The translations under genes were made by a program, and so were the position numbers. From Lingula anatina (Eukaryota; Brachiopoda; Lingulata; Lingulida; Lingulidae), in assembly GCF_001039355.2 (NCBI RefSeq), contig NW_019775713.1, positions 221,181-285,180 on the forward strand: a stretch of DNA of 64,000 nucleotides, read 5' to 3'. Positions 11,773 to 24,100 of the stretch are shown here, in pieces. The notes under the pieces are model-generated. The model worked only from the letters and a program-made list of their open reading frames with translations, was not told where the DNA came from and did no database searches. Within the stretch, counting starts at the first letter, position 1; every line of letters starts with the position of its first letter.

Positions 11773-12120
11773 ATAGTAAGAGTAGTTGTAGTATAGAAGG
11801 CAATAATAATAATAATAATATTATAAACTGGCAAGGGCTGTATATCAGTAATACTCACATACACGTGGCTGTGAATACAATACAGTTAAACCAATTGATC
11901 AATGTGCGGATCTCGTTACAGCACCCTTATTTAATGGTTATATCATACAGCAACAAGGAGACAAATTACCTCTAAATCAGAAAGCTCCATGAAACGCGCC
12001 GTGCATCATTTTTCGGACTTTGTTGTAACACGTATTAGTAAACACCGAGTATATTTATCCCTGGAACTTAACTTGTAATGTGTAAAGGACACATACTTAT
12101 TTATTTATTTGATATAAATA
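10739..12120. other. No supported gene
   Basis: Contains G runs at 11408-11420 and 11496-11504, and a TAG microsatellite at 11722-11772. No splice-bounded frame or known motif is seen. Confidence 0.4.
11722..11772. repeat. TAG microsatellite
   Basis: About 16 TAG triplets with one interruption. It produces a long threonine run in the minus-strand translation. Confidence 0.95.
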
Positions 12121-12860
12121 TACAACATTGGTCAAAAAGGTTGTCCCACCTTCAGTGTCACGTGCTTTTATTTATAAATGATCAGATCACAGGTGAAAAT
12201 TGTTATAAATAGTGATGTTCATTCCAGATATCATAACCAACATGATTAGAGATACAGAAAATACAAACTAGCGGTGAAGATATCAATATTTTTAAATATT
12301 AAAATACCATTTATTCACATAAGATAAGATATCAATATTTAATACCATTTATGCAACCCCTCAAATCCGACGTTTCACTGTGATTTTCACAGACGTAAAG
12401 AAATGTCCATTATATTGAAATGACACCACTAAATGCCTCCAAATTTACACACATTTAGCATTAGGGTCTGCTCGTTAAAGGCTATGTGTCTAATAGCGTT
12501 TGTGTTTACCGCGTACTGTAACTATCTCCTGTAGGCGGCGGCCTGCCTTCAACAAGGGTAACAATTCTGTTTTGTTGAATATTGTCCCATTCTTCCTAAA
12601 GAACTTGGGGGCATTGGTCCAGATTATTAGGAGTTTGGTTCTCCTTTGCATTGCACACTTCACTTCATCCCACAGATGCTTAGTAAGGTTAATAACAGGG
12701 CTCAAAGAGCTAGTTTGTATTTTCTGTAACACTAATCATGTTAGTTATGGTGTCTGGAATGAAAATCACCATTCAAAGCAATTAACTCCTGTGATGTGAT
12801 CATTTATAAATAAAAGCACATGAAACTGGGGATGAGACAACCTTTTTGACCTATGTGGTA
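12121..12860 (-). mobile_element. Deleted Tc1 derivative with 70-bp inverted repeats
   Basis: The left end reads GGTCAAAAAGGTTGTCCCAC and then CACGTGCTTTTATTTATAAATGATCA. The right end is the reverse complement with about eight changes over 70 bases. Between them the minus strand keeps only the transposase C-terminus: LTKHLWDEVKCAMQRR (the family block PIEHLWDE..R..R) and, at the end, GRRLQEIVTVRGKHKRY (family: RL..VI.A.GGHTRY). At 740 bp it is an internal deletion of a full-length element of about 1.6 kb. Confidence 0.85.
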
Positions 12861-13985
12861 TATTATTTAATGCATTTTTTATTATTTATAAAGTGTCGCT
12901 AAAGGGTTTCAAGTGCACACGCGTTTTCACTTTTGCTGCTTGTCTACCGAATTTGACAACTACTTAAAATTACTTTTCAAACGAGGTAATATTCTGGCGA
13001 CTGTCGCGTCTTCGCATGATTGTGACGTCTACCACAGAATTGATGGAAATGTGCTAGATGTGACAAGCCGTTGGTCGCAGTATATTGTAGGCCATAAACA
13101 CATTTAAACCAGCTATTTCACTAAGAATATCGTTGAATGGTTTTTAATCCACATCACTTGGTTCCGCATCGACCCACCCGAATACAAGGTCCCTTTATAC
13201 AATTGTTAGAATTAAGGTTTATTTGTGTCATACGCCCAGACATATGGCCACATTTAATCCGGAGTTGTTTTCATGATTTGATAACTTATTCAATTGTGGA
13301 CCTAAGAGGGGCTTACTCCCCCCTGCTCCCCCCCCCTCATGCTTATAGTTTCTGATACATGTATATCCATTTTCCCACTCCCACCCCGACCCCATATATT
13401 GTTTTAAAAACAGCATTGCAAGAAAAACGAGACAAAAGTAATCCCTTTTCACCCACGTTTGCCGCACGTATTATACTAAAATTCTCTTCCCCTACTGTTT
13501 TACATTTGCCGAACGAATAAGGATAAATTTGATCCCTGTGCCATCCCTCCCCTTTCTAGACAAAACCTTTGATTCCCAAGTGCGTTATTACATTATGCTA
13601 ACTACGGAGGTTAAGGGGTTAATTTTCAGGATTGGGCGCAGATAACAACTGTAAAAAACAAGGAATTTAAGGCATACATGTTTTTAAGGAATGAGATTAA
13701 TGAGTACGATCTCAGTAAAAAAAAAGGCAACAAAAAGTCAACTGGTAATTCATTGATTTTGGGCTGTGCGGAAAATAAAAACCTGCAGTCACATTTTACA
13801 TGTATGTTTCCTGATTTGACAGTCTTTGTGATTTTCTACAATCACTTTATTATTTACAAAACCTTGTTATTTTAAAGTTATTTTCGAACCAGTCATTATA
13901 AGTGACTTAAATTTTTCAAAAACATAACGCTTTCCCTATTCATAATGGGCGTCCTTTAAAGATAAATGCATTCTTTCATATCCCC

Positions 13986-14020
<35 letters not shown>

Positions 14021-14842
14021 GAAATCAACACTTCTCCTTTTCCCAAGAACGTCTCAACTCTTGTTCGTCCTATTCCCTCTGCACAGTAAGTATGAGGACC
14101 TTTCCTGAGATTTGCACCGGTAAATGTTAGATTTTTTCCGTTAAGAACAACTGTATATTCACACGGTTATATGCATTGTATTTTAAAATTAAAGTGGATC
14201 ATTTTTCTAAAACTATCCTGAATATTCCATTGTATAGCCAAGTAGGTAAGGTACTTGGAACTCGCTGGCCTGAAATACAGGGTCTCAAATTATTAACAGA
14301 ACTGAGTACTTTTTATTTCTTGGGCAAACATTTGCAAACTATAATGTGATTAAAGCCGTCTCCATAGCAACACTTTCACATTATGCAAATTGACGGAAGT
14401 AATTTTTTTTAAAAAAAACCGGTCAGCGTTTAATTCCCGACCGATACAAATTCTGTTAAACCGATAACTATTTGGAAAAACCTGTGAGCATCCTGTCTTG
14501 AGAAACGTATTTACAATAGCGAGTTTCCAGGGTAGAAGATATTCGGATGCGGAGATGTGGCATGTTAATGGATGGTACAGTCGGGCCATTCACGTTTTGA
14601 AAAAAACAGTTTTGTTGAATCATTTCTAAAAAGTCCAATATAGGATATTTTATTTGTATCTTTCTTGTTTTTTTTTTTTTTTTTGTAACTTGATGCCTCT
14701 CTTTGTGTGTGTGTGTGTGTGCGTGTGCGTGTGGGCACGCTTGCGTTCGTGTGCGAGAGCGCGCGCACACACGTGAGTTGTTGTGTGCCGGTTAGGCACG
14801 TGAAATGAAGGCGTTTCGATACATTTTATTTCATCCTTTCTC
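12861..14842. other. No supported gene
   Basis: Contains a CT microsatellite (13989-14018), a poly-T run and a GT/GC-rich microsatellite (14668-14770). Open frames around the microsatellite are by-products. Confidence 0.4.
13989..14018. repeat. CT microsatellite
   Basis: An uninterrupted CT run of about 30 bp. Confidence 0.95.
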
Positions 14843-14988
14843 GGCCCGTAGCCAGAGGGTTGGGGGGGGGGGTTCGCTGGGAAAAGATCCCCTCTAGGTA
14901 AAAATTTATCTAGGTGCACGAAGGTTCAATGGTAAAAGGTTCACCTTTTCAGAAAAAGAACACCCCTTTTGAAAGTACAGGCCTGTAT
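14843..14988 (+). mobile_element. GGCCCGTAGCCAG family MITE, second copy
   Basis: It starts GGCCCGTAGCCAG, followed by a G run, TTCGCTGGGAAAAGATCC, then GGTAAAAGGTTCACCTTTTC and AGAAAAAGAACACCCC. The order is the same as at 17593-17771. The right inverted terminus is degraded (only AGGCCTG is left near 14981). Confidence 0.7.
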
Positions 14989-15242
14989 CTCAATATTTAC
15001 TAAGAGAGGGCCAATGATACTTTCTGACCACAGGGTCGCCACAAGTATGTTAACAAAATGTTGTAATTTATGTAATTTTGTCTACCCCTGTGATATCAGT
15101 GTATATTAGTGTGATCAGCGGTAATCTTTTCAATGACTGTAAAACATACAAAAGGATGCACATTTAATGCTGTTATCAGTATGTTACATGTGGTATTTAG
15201 AAGACTGAACAATAAAAAGCGCACCTGCAGAGACGGGGTGAA

Positions 15243-16320
15243 ATGGAAATAAACTCATTTCAGTACAGTTATATTTCATTTACATTTTGCCATTTTAAAG
15301 GTGTGACTTTTAACTTCCATGGGATTGAAGGACTTTGCTTGTCACATTTTCTGAATATCCATGATAGTTTTATTTTATTATTAAAAATTGATGGTCATTA
15401 TGCTGTTAAGTATTATGTAATATTGGATCAGAATTGAAGAAATCCCTTTTTTGGGCACTGCTTCCATAGTGACTATTAAAGGACAACCATGTCTTTAATT
15501 CTTTTCAAACAAGAAAGAGAAATAGCACTAAAAACATCTTCAGTTTGAAAACCAATCTAAATGGGTACTTTCTAGAAGTTTAAGCTTTTTTTGTGAAAAT
15601 TTAATTTTTCACAAATTCGGCATTTTCAAGGTGTGACTTTAAACTTGAAAACCTTACACATTTTCTGAATATATCCATGACACTTATATTTTTATTATGA
15701 CTAATTGATGGTCAGTGTGCTGTTAAAGATTGTGTAATATTGCATCAAAATGAAAGAAAACCCTACTTTGGGCACTGCCTCCATAGTAACCAATTGGCTT
15801 TCTTTTTCTGGAAGTTATACATTACTGTGAAAAATTTCTTTCACATATTACCATTTTCATTGTGGGACTTGGGCATGAAGCCCATGCAATGGTAATCAAA
15901 TTTTCTAAATGTCCACGTTAATAATATTAGGTAATTAAATTTGGTGGTAATTATACAGTTTATCATTATGCAATAATTACATAATTACATCAGAACCTAC
16001 TTCACCGCAAACGTTATGAAAAGAAAACTGCGTTACTTTTTAACTTACAAGAATGATTCTTAGGATAGACATACAGCTCAAATTAGAAAACAAGCTTCAT
16101 TGGATTATCACTTTTTATTGAATTCATGCAAGTTTGGGGGAAATGTTCATTTTGCTCATTCTGGCATTTTGACTGTGAACTTTGTGAATTTAAATTCTCA
16201 TGGACCTGAAGCCTTATGCTTTTACTTTTATTCGTACTTGTTATGCATAATGAAAATTTGATACTGACTTTGTAGTTAAGCATAATATATTATTGCATCA
16301 GAATTGACAGTATCCTAGCT
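15243..16320. repeat. Cluster of four diverged repeat copies
   Basis: Copies at about 15243-15480, 15600-15790, 15830-15990 and 16130-16320 share, in order, CATTTTGCCATTTT, GGTGTGACTTT, TTTTCTGAATATCCATG, TTGATGGTCATTATGCTGTTAAG and TGTAATATTGCATCA. The family also occurs at 6310-6545. The clustering points to old local duplication. Confidence 0.75.
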
Positions 16321-17592
16321 TTTTGTCTGTACATTTTACAGCTTTGCTGCCTTGTTTTTAATAATGTATTTAATTAAGTGTATTTCTGCTTCGAGTGCCC
16401 TATAAATCACTTACCAGTTCTTCAATAAAAGATTGAGTAGTTAGTGTATTTTGTTAAAATTTAACCCAAGTTTATAACGTCTCATTAAGTGGACTATTTT
16501 ACACAAACTCCATTTATTGAGTATTTTGCATATGTGTTTCTGTGTTGTTTTCTCCTGATACCCAAACCATATCCTATTAATTACTGTACATCAAAAATAC
16601 TGCCTGATGTAGACAAAGGCAGATGAATTTAGAACTGTATAGATTCTGACCTCCCACGTGTACAAAGGCATGTATGATTGGGAATCGTCCCATGTCGCCC
16701 ACTAGATAGATTCGCCATGAAAATCAATCTTAGAAAAAAATGCAGTTAAAAAGTATAATCGTAACTATGCAGTCATGTTTTCTATGGAAGCAAGCTGTTG
16801 ACTCCCTTTGCTTAAATCTACATGTATATCAACAACGATTTGTTTGCACACTGTGTATATTGCCAGTACTGGCAGAGATTCGTTGTATAACTCTTTACCG
16901 GTATTTGAAAAAAGGAATGTATGGGCGCATTCAGATTCACACATCGTACTACCTGGGTCGGTCCAACTCTGCGGGAGGTTCTCGATAAAGTGCGATCAGT
17001 GGAATCAGCTTAATCAGGACACAATCCTTGATTACAACCCAGCTGCTCACAGAAGCTTGTCAAAGAATCCAGCTACATTAGTTTTAGGCAGAATAAACGT
17101 GATTTGAATTATAATAGTCACAGTCACTAATAATGTGAAAAAGTGAGTAAAAAGCTTTCGGATATCAAAACATTGATACCCCAGGGGTAAGTCCCGAATT
17201 CCACGCCAAGGGGGCGAGCATCAGCATTGTATCTGAAGCCTGGCATTTCGAAAAAAACTACCCTCTTCAAATTATTCTTGATTCGCACCTGTACTTAAAT
17301 GCTTTGGAATTCATAACTATTCTAAACCTCATAGAATGATGCCTATAAAAGCCTTGAGTCAAATTACAAAGAATAAAAAGCACGATGAAGTGTGTATGCA
17401 GCCCTCCCTCCAAGCTGCTCTGACAACTGTAAGTAATACCTACATACCGTTGTATACTTCAACCAGGAAGAGAAATATCAAACCGCGTGGGGAAGCAAAA
17501 CGAATAATAGTAAATGCAATTTATTTTGTACTCCACTTTGTTGCTCTTACAGCAACAGCAGAAGTGTACATTTCGACCTTCTATTTCAGTCT
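16321..17592. other. No supported gene
   Basis: Open frames at 16740-17107 and 17336-17677 have no splice borders or domains that I recognise. Confidence 0.4.
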
Positions 17593-17771
17593 CAGGCCCG
17601 TAGCCAGGGGGGGGGGGGGGGTTCGGGGGGTTCGAAAGAACCACCCTTTTTGCTGGGAAAAGGTCCACTCTGGGTAAAATTAGATCTATTTACTTGAGGA
17701 TTTTATGGTAAAAGGTCCACTTTTTCAGAAAACGAACCCCTCCCCCTCTGAAATTGCTGGCTACGGGCCTG
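17593..17771 (+). mobile_element. GGCCCGTAGCCAG family MITE, complete copy
   Basis: The ends are CAGGCCCGTAGCCAG (17593-17607) and its exact reverse complement CTGGCTACGGGCCTG (17757-17771). The five bases AGTCT occur directly outside both ends, a likely target duplication. The interior carries a G run and a repeated AAAAGGTCCACT motif but no gene. Confidence 0.85.
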
Positions 17772-18110
17772 AGTCTATTAATCACTCTTTGAGGCGAATT
17801 ACACAGAGTGTTTTATTGTTAAGTTATTAATTTATCTTATTATCAGGCTCTGTAACGTAAGAACGTAAGAAAACACGATCGTTTTTATTATACTTCAGCA
17901 GGTAAAAGTGCTTGTTGAAATGCGTTCGCAAAACGAATATTTGAAATTGAAAAAAAAAAAAAAAGACTTTCGTGTACAAGTACAAGTACAGAAAGTATTA
18001 TTAAAAGTCTATTCAAAGTGTAACCACCCATTCTCCAGGGGAAAACAGATTTTATGGTAAACATATATTTTATGAATATTTTTTTGGTAGGTGGGTAGGT
18101 GGGTAGTAGT

Positions 18111-18360
18111 CAAGCAATTAAAAGTGACAGATAATCTAAGGGATACTAGGATAAGCAAGAGAATCTGTTTATACCAACTTTCCCTAGAGGTGCACCTTGA
18201 TTCAAGGTTTACTTAATCAAGGGGGGGGGGGTAATGAAGCAATTAAAAGTAACAGTTAATTCATCAAAGGGTTACCTGAGAGTGGGATCATCTGTTTACC
18301 CCACCTTTACCTGGAGATATGCTTTGATCAGATTTTAAATTAAATTTTCTGTTCTTCCAT
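18111..18360. repeat. Tandem duplication, period about 125 bp
   Basis: AAGCAATTAAAAGTGACAG at 18112 and AAGCAATTAAAAGTAACAG at 18237 start two diverged units. Each also contains a TCTGTTTA..CCA.CTTT block and a CTTGATTCA/CTTTGATCA block. Confidence 0.65.
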
Positions 18361-18775
18361 TTCTAAAATTTTCTGTACTTGTACTCCATGAAAATAATGT
18401 ATAATGAGATTAGCATTCTCTATCCTCGAGTTGCATCATCACACTAAGAAAAGTTCATAAAATGGATGAAAAGATTTGAAATGATATATATTTGTACATA
18501 AATATACATTCTTCTGGGGGGAATTTTCCGGGAAGGGGGGTTTGTCTGATATCCCCTCCCGTTTTATTTAGTAGCACAGAAGTGAGCTTTGATCTTTTCA
18601 AGATCTGTGTGCTTCGTCTGTGTGCAGCCAAATAAGGCATAGGCCTACATGTCTGATTCAATTTTTATCCGATTGAAAGCATACCTCACTAACATATAAA
18701 TAACTGTTCACTAATACAGGGATATATTTGTCGACAATAAAGCCGCCATTCCCGTCAAATTTTTCTATGTATAAG

Positions 18776-19944
18776 TGCTCAGTAGCCATTATTTAACACA
18801 GTTTACTTAACGTCAATACTCTGCCCTACCAGTTCCACGAGGTTATTTGAAATAGAACATGTTCTTTTCTTTTGCTGTTTAATATGATAACTTTCATATT
18901 GTTTTCTTGATACCTTTCTACCCGGTAAGTCTATTACACCATTTTCAATCACAACTTTTGAAGTTTATCGCGTGTGAATGTTTATCGCGTGGAAATGTTT
19001 TCTTTTCTTCCATTCTTCTATTATGATTACCAGTCAGCGTTAGTGATTGACGTGCGACATGAAAAAAAAAAGGCGGCGTTTATATAGAGTACCTTTAGCT
19101 CACAAGGAAGTGAAAGATGGATCTAGCCGGGGTGGGTGTTCCATCACTCTTGTCTTTTACTTTAATTTTCACGATTTGTCTCAGTTTTTCCAACGCTGAC
19201 ACCGTCATTGACACCTCACCGAGCGCGGATTTGACGTTACGACGTAGTGACCAACCGTTCTACGTCAATTCTTCGATTATCGTTCCCCCGGGGATCACGC
19301 TTACGGTAGAGCCTGGCGTGACTGTTACGTTTGACCCTGGGGTCACCTTGAGTGTCCGGGGAAGACTGGTAGCCAAAGGGCAGCCTGGTCAACGAATTCG
19401 CTTCACTGCAGCTGATACACCCAATATTCCAGCACAACGCGACAGCCCTCCCATTTGGTTTGATGGCGCTCGCCTTGCGGGAGACTTCACGTCAAGTCAC
19501 GTAGGGCGTTTAGAGCTTTTGTTGGGAGGTAAGCTTGTGGAAACTCGTCTAGTTTTTATCCTTTATTTATTGCCATCAGCTTGTATCAACTTACCGTTTC
19601 GTGTTGTATTATTAGAAGTTAAATAAAACCCTACGTACGAGGTGTTTTCAGTCAATTTCAGTCAGGTGAAATACAGTTTTTATACTTTGCCCATAACACT
19701 GGTATATCTATAAATTTAATGAAATGTGTGTGTGTGTGCGTGTGTGTAAAATAGATAAGGGAGGGGGCACAGGAATAAAGATATTTACTTAGCATCACTC
19801 AGCAATAATAGAATATTACGCAAAATCAGTTTAACCATAAAATAGCTGGACCTTGTCACATATCGCTATTTTTGTTATTTATAATTTTTACTAGTCGTGT
19901 TCCTTTAAAAGCTTTTTAAAAATATATTTCTTTCTCTATAAAAA
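18776..19944. repeat. Upstream copy of a 1169-bp duplicated block (likely assembly artefact)
   Basis: Every base matches 20396-21564 at an offset of 1620, apart from one difference that I found (T at 18959, C at 20579). The match ends exactly at the last base before the N gap, and the downstream copy begins exactly at the first base after the gap. That is the pattern of two contigs with overlapping ends left unmerged, rather than a biological tandem duplication. Confidence 0.9.
19117..19528 (+). CDS. Duplicate of first coding exon of the bark-like gene
   Basis: Identical to 20737-21148, with the same start codon context, signal peptide and donor site (GGAG|GTAAGC). The downstream copy is contiguous with exon 2, so it is the one used in the gene model. 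This copy is probably the same physical exon seen twice because of an unmerged contig end. A true duplicated first exon or promoter cannot be excluded from sequence alone. Confidence 0.85.
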
Positions 19945-20395
19945 NNNNNNNNNNNNNNNNNNNNNNNNNNNNNNNNNNNNNNNNNNNNNNNNNNNNNNNN
20001 NNNNNNNNNNNNNNNNNNNNNNNNNNNNNNNNNNNNNNNNNNNNNNNNNNNNNNNNNNNNNNNNNNNNNNNNNNNNNNNNNNNNNNNNNNNNNNNNNNNN
20101 NNNNNNNNNNNNNNNNNNNNNNNNNNNNNNNNNNNNNNNNNNNNNNNNNNNNNNNNNNNNNNNNNNNNNNNNNNNNNNNNNNNNNNNNNNNNNNNNNNNN
20201 NNNNNNNNNNNNNNNNNNNNNNNNNNNNNNNNNNNNNNNNNNNNNNNNNNNNNNNNNNNNNNNNNNNNNNNNNNNNNNNNNNNNNNNNNNNNNNNNNNNN
20301 NNNNNNNNNNNNNNNNNNNNNNNNNNNNNNNNNNNNNNNNNNNNNNNNNNNNNNNNNNNNNNNNNNNNNNNNNNNNNNNNNNNNNNNNNNNNNNN
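19945..20395. other. Assembly gap of 451 N
   Basis: A run of N. Its size may be an estimate, and because the flanks overlap by 1169 bp the true gap may be negative. Confidence 1.
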
Positions 20396-20693
20396 TGCTC
20401 AGTAGCCATTATTTAACACAGTTTACTTAACGTCAATACTCTGCCCTACCAGTTCCACGAGGTTATTTGAAATAGAACATGTTCTTTTCTTTTGCTGTTT
20501 AATATGATAACTTTCATATTGTTTTCTTGATACCTTTCTACCCGGTAAGTCTATTACACCATTTTCAATCACAACTTTCGAAGTTTATCGCGTGTGAATG
20601 TTTATCGCGTGGAAATGTTTTCTTTTCTTCCATTCTTCTATTATGATTACCAGTCAGCGTTAGTGATTGACGTGCGACATGAAAAAAAAAAGG

Positions 20694-20736
20694 CGGCGTT
20701 TATATAGAGTACCTTTAGCTCACAAGGAAGTGAAAG
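20694..20736 (+). promoter_or_regulatory. Possible TATA element and translation start context
   Basis: TATATAGA at 20701 lies 36 bases before the start codon. If it is a functional TATA box the 5' leader would be only about 5-10 bases long. The start context GTGAAAGATGG has A at -3 and G at +4. An alternative is an upstream non-coding exon: a donor-like CCCG|GTAAGTC at 20543 and an acceptor-like ATTACCAG at 20652 are present. Neither is proven. Confidence 0.3.
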
Positions 20737-21148
20737 ATGGATCTAGCCGGGGTGGGTGTTCCATCACTCTTGTCTTTTACTTTAATTTTCACGATTTGTC
20801 TCAGTTTTTCCAACGCTGACACCGTCATTGACACCTCACCGAGCGCGGATTTGACGTTACGACGTAGTGACCAACCGTTCTACGTCAATTCTTCGATTAT
20901 CGTTCCCCCGGGGATCACGCTTACGGTAGAGCCTGGCGTGACTGTTACGTTTGACCCTGGGGTCACCTTGAGTGTCCGGGGAAGACTGGTAGCCAAAGGG
21001 CAGCCTGGTCAACGAATTCGCTTCACTGCAGCTGATACACCCAATATTCCAGCACAACGCGACAGCCCTCCCATTTGGTTTGATGGCGCTCGCCTTGCGG
21101 GAGACTTCACGTCAAGTCACGTAGGGCGTTTAGAGCTTTTGTTGGGAG
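20737..21148 (+). CDS. Bark-like exon 1: signal peptide and beta-helix cap 1
   Basis: It encodes residues 1-137 and ends in phase 1 at G|GTAAGC. A hydrophobic signal peptide (LLSFTLIFTICLSFSNA, cleavage likely after the last A) is followed by the cap motif PPGITLTVEPGVTVTF and SVRGRLVAKGQPGQRIRFTA. That pattern (L.I.PGV.....G..V.G.L.A.G.....I.FT) is typical of the first turns of a right-handed beta-helix. The last residues, GRLELLLGG, are the first strand of an SRCR domain that continues in exon 2. Confidence 0.9.
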
Positions 21149-24100
21149 GTAAGCTTGTGGAAACTCGTCTAGTTTTTATCCTTTATTTATTGCCATCAGC
21201 TTGTATCAACTTACCGTTTCGTGTTGTATTATTAGAAGTTAAATAAAACCCTACGTACGAGGTGTTTTCAGTCAATTTCAGTCAGGTGAAATACAGTTTT
21301 TATACTTTGCCCATAACACTGGTATATCTATAAATTTAATGAAATGTGTGTGTGTGTGCGTGTGTGTAAAATAGATAAGGGAGGGGGCACAGGAATAAAG
21401 ATATTTACTTAGCATCACTCAGCAATAATAGAATATTACGCAAAATCAGTTTAACCATAAAATAGCTGGACCTTGTCACATATCGCTATTTTTGTTATTT
21501 ATAATTTTTACTAGTCGTGTTCCTTTAAAAGCTTTTTAAAAATATATTTCTTTCTCTATAAAAATTTTTCTTTGAAATATGAAAGAAGAGAAGAAAATGT
21601 TGGCTGTCCTTTTTTGAGCAGGCATAAATACAGATAAATGGTAGAATTTGGAGACTAGGATTATGACATGTATACTATTATATTTTCTTAAGAAGCGTAT
21701 TGTTCCATTTTGTTTGGGGGAAGGAGAAGGGAGAAAGGTTTTCTCCAGAGTTAAGTGAGCATGAGTGGGACAGGAAGTCCCCTCAGCAGCCATTGCATAC
21801 TACATGTATACTGGTATACTTTGCAATTTATAACATCAAATATAAGTATATTATTCTACCGTCTAGATTTATAAGCAACTTATAGCATGAAGCTAAACAC
21901 CCAAACCCAATATAGAGGTGCATTTTACATGCTGAATTATCAAAAAATAAAATTGAATGAATTCGAAGTTGCATTCAATTTTTTAAAACTGTGTATAGAT
22001 AAAAGTCTGTCTCAATTTTACATTTATATTTAATTTTTACCTTGTCTGTGCATAATGTAAAAAGCCTAAATGGTAACGTAGCCTATGTGCCTGTTATACT
22101 TGGCCATTTAATTTTATTTCACTTTCCGACATATTTTGCAGTGATTTAGTCATAGTTAATTATATATGACGTAAGGATGTTTTTAAAGGTACCTGTGTAA
22201 CGCATGTTTCCCCGAAAAAAAAATCAGCAAGTTTTATCTTGCCCCAGTACTTGGTCCAATAGGTAACAGGGGTTTATGTTGCTGACTGAATAATATATTG
22301 TGATTCCATGATAGTTTTAAATTTTTGATATAATATTGGGATCACAATTGGAAAACAGTTTATTTAATACTTATTTTACTGTCAGTAGGGTGTATTCCCC
22401 CACCCCTTTTATAATATTCAATGACAGCCAAAGTCCCTAAAAATAATTAACTGCTCTATACCGAAGATTATCATTTTTACAACGTCATACGTACAAGAAA
22501 TAAATTAAAGAACGAAACCAGTGATGATTGAATTATTCAAAGTGGGTATCACGTTTCCACAGTTGGACGTTTTGCATTTGTGACAGTAACGTATGTTCCT
22601 TTTTGGGTTAGACGATATTTTTTTTGTTATTATTTATGGTTCTATGAGAGTGAAACTTTGATACAAACTTCTTCATGTGGGACCCTAAAATAACAAAACC
22701 TAGCTTATAATCTGTTTACTTAACATTTCTAAGAGCATGCCTTTGATTTCATTTGCACCTGTATATTGAGTGTGGGTGTAAATTGTCTCACGAGACCGAG
22801 GTCGAAGCTAGCCTAGGGAGTTTTTTTCAGTAGAATAAAAGCTTTTTTATTTTGCTGGACATTGGAGGATTGATCATTAGGTTACATCGATATCTACATG
22901 TACACAGCTGGGATAGAGAAAACAGTTTTTCACAAAGGATCTGATGAAAAAACAATTTTTTTATCTAGCAACTGCATAATTTTCAGCAAAGACATATACC
23001 GAGTGGATAAAACATTTCACCAAAATTTACATCTTAATTTCTAAAAAAATCTTGTAAATTTTAGTGGAATTTCGTGTTATGCTGTTATTTGGTGTTGCCC
23101 ACGTTGTTGAATACAAAACTACCGGCTGTAATATTTTCATGTGTGCTGTGGGGATATTACCTACATTGTTGTACCCTGTAGGTTATTGGGACTACTCTGC
23201 GCCAGTGGCGGTGTCGTAGATTAGTGAATAATAACATTTAAAATCATTTCACCGAGCATTGTTTCGGAAAATTTTCTCTCTCTCCCATATTCAATACTAA
23301 CCCATGTATACATGTATATCTGTACTCTTGTATATACTGGGTATGTATATTTCAGGAAGTTACGGCACCGTTTGTCAGAATGGCTGGAACTCGCACTGGT
23401 ACTACTCCTACTACAACACCAGAGTTGCTGCTAGGATGCTGGGATATAAATATTGTACCAGAGTAAATAACAGAGGCGGTGGTACTGGGAATATTCTACT
23501 CAGTAACGTGAGATGTAATGGACACGAGGACTCTCTATGGGACTGCCGTCATGATGGGGTCCGTGTACACAACTGCTGTAAGTACGTTGTAATATTTAGG
23601 CCTATGTGTTAATTTTACTTCTCTATATATGGATCTCTTTACATATTATTTGCTTGGATTTGAATAGGGACAGCATTCTTCATCAGTATAAAGTCTTAAA
23701 GGTATTGTGCTTCTCTTCAGGAAAAATGTAAAAAAGTGGTGCGACAGTGCGTTCTTTTTTCTACTTATTCTACATTCCATCTAGATTCTTAATTGCTCGC
23801 CATCATAATGCACTCATGCAATGAGAAGTTTGCGTTTGCGCTTCAGCAACTTTGGTCTGGACGCTGGGTGCAAGATTTTGAAACATCAAAACATGGGTTT
23901 AAAATAAAAATCAAACACTTCCAATAGTCCTCCAGGGTCCCGTAACTCGAAAGTATCGAGCATTGCGACCGAGCGCAAGCGTCTCGGTTCCATAATTCGC
24001 CCATACTCGCCCCATATAATACATTGTAGCCTCTATGTGATATCGCTATTCGCAATACGCGATTCTTTCGAGTGACGGGGCCCAGTGTTACGAAAAACTT

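Larger units (their letters stand above)
20396..21564. repeat. Downstream copy of the 1169-bp duplicated block
   Basis: Matches 18776-19944. It carries the promoter region and coding exon 1 that connect to the rest of the gene. Confidence 0.9.

Noticed and set aside
14468-14919. Overlapping minus-strand frames with HTHTHT runs
   Set aside because: Products of the GT microsatellite and poly-T run.
19117-21148. Two tandem paralogous genes starting at 19117 and 20737
   Set aside because: The copies are identical including non-coding flanks and end exactly at the N gap, which favours an assembly artefact.
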